From the NCBI GenBank assembly GCA_016712565.1, contig JADJQU010000006.1, forward strand, positions 1-64,000: DNA of 64,000 nucleotides, in the 5' to 3' direction. The position numbers were made by a program, and so were the translations under genes. Source of the stretch: Planctomycetota bacterium (GTDB taxonomy: Bacteria > Planctomycetota > UBA1135 > GCA-002686595). The notes beneath the pieces are model-generated. The model was not told where the DNA came from. It saw nothing but the letters and a program-made list of their open reading frames with translations, and made no database searches. Positions 63,499-64,000 of this stretch are shown here, piece after piece (the stretch's first letter is position 1; the number at the start of each line of letters is the position of its first letter).

Positions 63499-63655
63499 GG
63501 GCGGCGATTCTCCGCCGGGCGGGGGCTCGGTTCAACGCTGTGCCGACCGGCCGCCGAGGGGCGCGCGCCCAGGGGGGCCCCGTGGCCCCCCGGCCGAGCG
63601 GCGGCGGGGCGCGAACCGCGCCGGCAAGGGGCAGTGCTCGTGGGACCTTCCACGT

Positions 63656-64000
63656 TCAGGGCCCCATGCGGTAGACGGCCAGGATCGGCACGCCGCCGAC
63701 CACGATCTCGTGCACCTTGCGCTCCTCGGGCGGGTCGTCCTCCTCCGCGGCGTCCGCGCGGCGGAAGTTGCTCAGGTAGTAGTCGCACTCCGCGCGGGAT
63801 TCGACGTAGGTCAGTCGCTCGCGATCGGCGGCCTCGAGGATCGAGAAGTTCATCTTGCAGGCGTAGTTCCTGGCAGCCACTCGGATCCGCTGGGGCCGCG
63901 GCTTGAGCGCCAGCACCGCCTCCAGGCCCTGGCGGTAGGCCACGCCCCAGTAGTCGAGCTCGAAATGGGCTCCCATGGGCTGCCAATGGGCCTTGGCGAA
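63656..64000 (-). CDS. C-terminus of a PMT/GT39-like membrane glycosyltransferase (partial)
   Basis: The last ~114 residues of a gene that enters from the window edge. FELDYWGVAYRQGLEAVLALKP is the conserved exit region found after the membrane part of dolichol/polyprenyl-phosphate mannosyltransferase-like (GT39/ArnT-type) proteins. Ends VHEIVVGGVPILAVYRMGP. Only the periplasmic C-terminal part is visible, so the donor is unknown. Next to the GT2 synthase that could supply its donor. Confidence 0.6.
   Translation of the reverse strand, partial: FAKAHWQPMGAHFELDYWGVAYRQGLEAVLALKPRPQRIRVAARNYACKMNFSILEAADRERLTYVESRAECDYYLSNFRRADAAEEDDPPEERKVHEIVVGGVPILAVYRMGP

Overview
The window is very GC-rich, gene-dense bacterial chromosome and most likely comes from a member of the Planctomycetota. 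The evidence is a DUF1501 / PSCyt1-PSCyt2-PSD1 pair (31575-34802 and 30070-31572), a BlaI/M56-peptidase operon, a Ser/Thr kinase fused to a formylglycine-generating-enzyme-like domain, dockerin-like DxNxNGxxDxCD repeats on a secreted dehydrogenase, and an unusual number of large proteins built from carboxypeptidase-regulatory-like (CarboxypepD_reg / transthyretin-like) beta-sandwich domains. No rRNA, tRNA, CRISPR array, IS element or replication origin was seen.

Layout. 1-2215 (minus): an RND efflux pair, permease (partial) plus lipoprotein adaptor, both frameshifted. 2411-4251: a DUF533/TerB-like protein and a GYF_2-AIM24 protein. 4445-7521: the first large carboxypeptidase-regulatory-like protein. 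7587-9284: urocanate hydratase without other hut genes. 9406-11821 (minus): two tandem secreted paralogues sharing a C-terminal domain with a third protein at 54425-56182. 12236-15595 (minus): a second large beta-sandwich protein. 16020-20709: a BlaI repressor, an M56 metallopeptidase and a secreted metal-binding / coiled-coil / (Met-Ala-Pro)n product, preceded by two adjoining 14-bp palindromes. 20782-29901 (minus): a glycogen operon (debranching enzyme, GT4, GH57, GT3-GT35 fusion) with every junction a 4-nt stop/start overlap. 30070-38396 (minus): the DUF1501/DUF1549 pair and a third large beta-sandwich protein. 38730-46264: propionyl/methylmalonyl-CoA genes interrupted by an ATPase-TOPRIM cassette and an amidohydrolase. 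46368-58690: secreted, membrane and signalling proteins, including two further beta-sandwich proteins. 58898-64000: envelope glycosylation functions.

How the genes work together. The glycogen operon holds elongation (GT3, GT4), debranching, an alpha-glucan hydrolase/transferase and phosphorolysis. Methylmalonyl-CoA mutase large subunit, epimerase and a biotin-dependent carboxyltransferase form most of the propionyl-CoA to succinyl-CoA route; the B12-binding mutase subunit and the biotin carboxylase are not here. The last genes (GT-C-like membrane protein, flippase-like/methyltransferase fusion, polyprenyl-phosphate sugar synthase, C-terminus of a PMT-like enzyme) point to lipid-linked sugar transfer at the cell surface.

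Candidate new biology: (i) the ATPase-TOPRIM pair at 40833-42706, lying between two copies of a 56-bp imperfect direct repeat that contains the 3' end of the epimerase gene, which looks like a defence cassette inserted into a metabolic operon; (ii) the BlaI/M56 operon with its tandem operators and low-complexity secreted partner; (iii) the C-terminal domain shared by three exported proteins. About seven or eight genes carry single frameshifts, several in G/C runs, so many of these breaks are probably sequence errors rather than pseudogenes.
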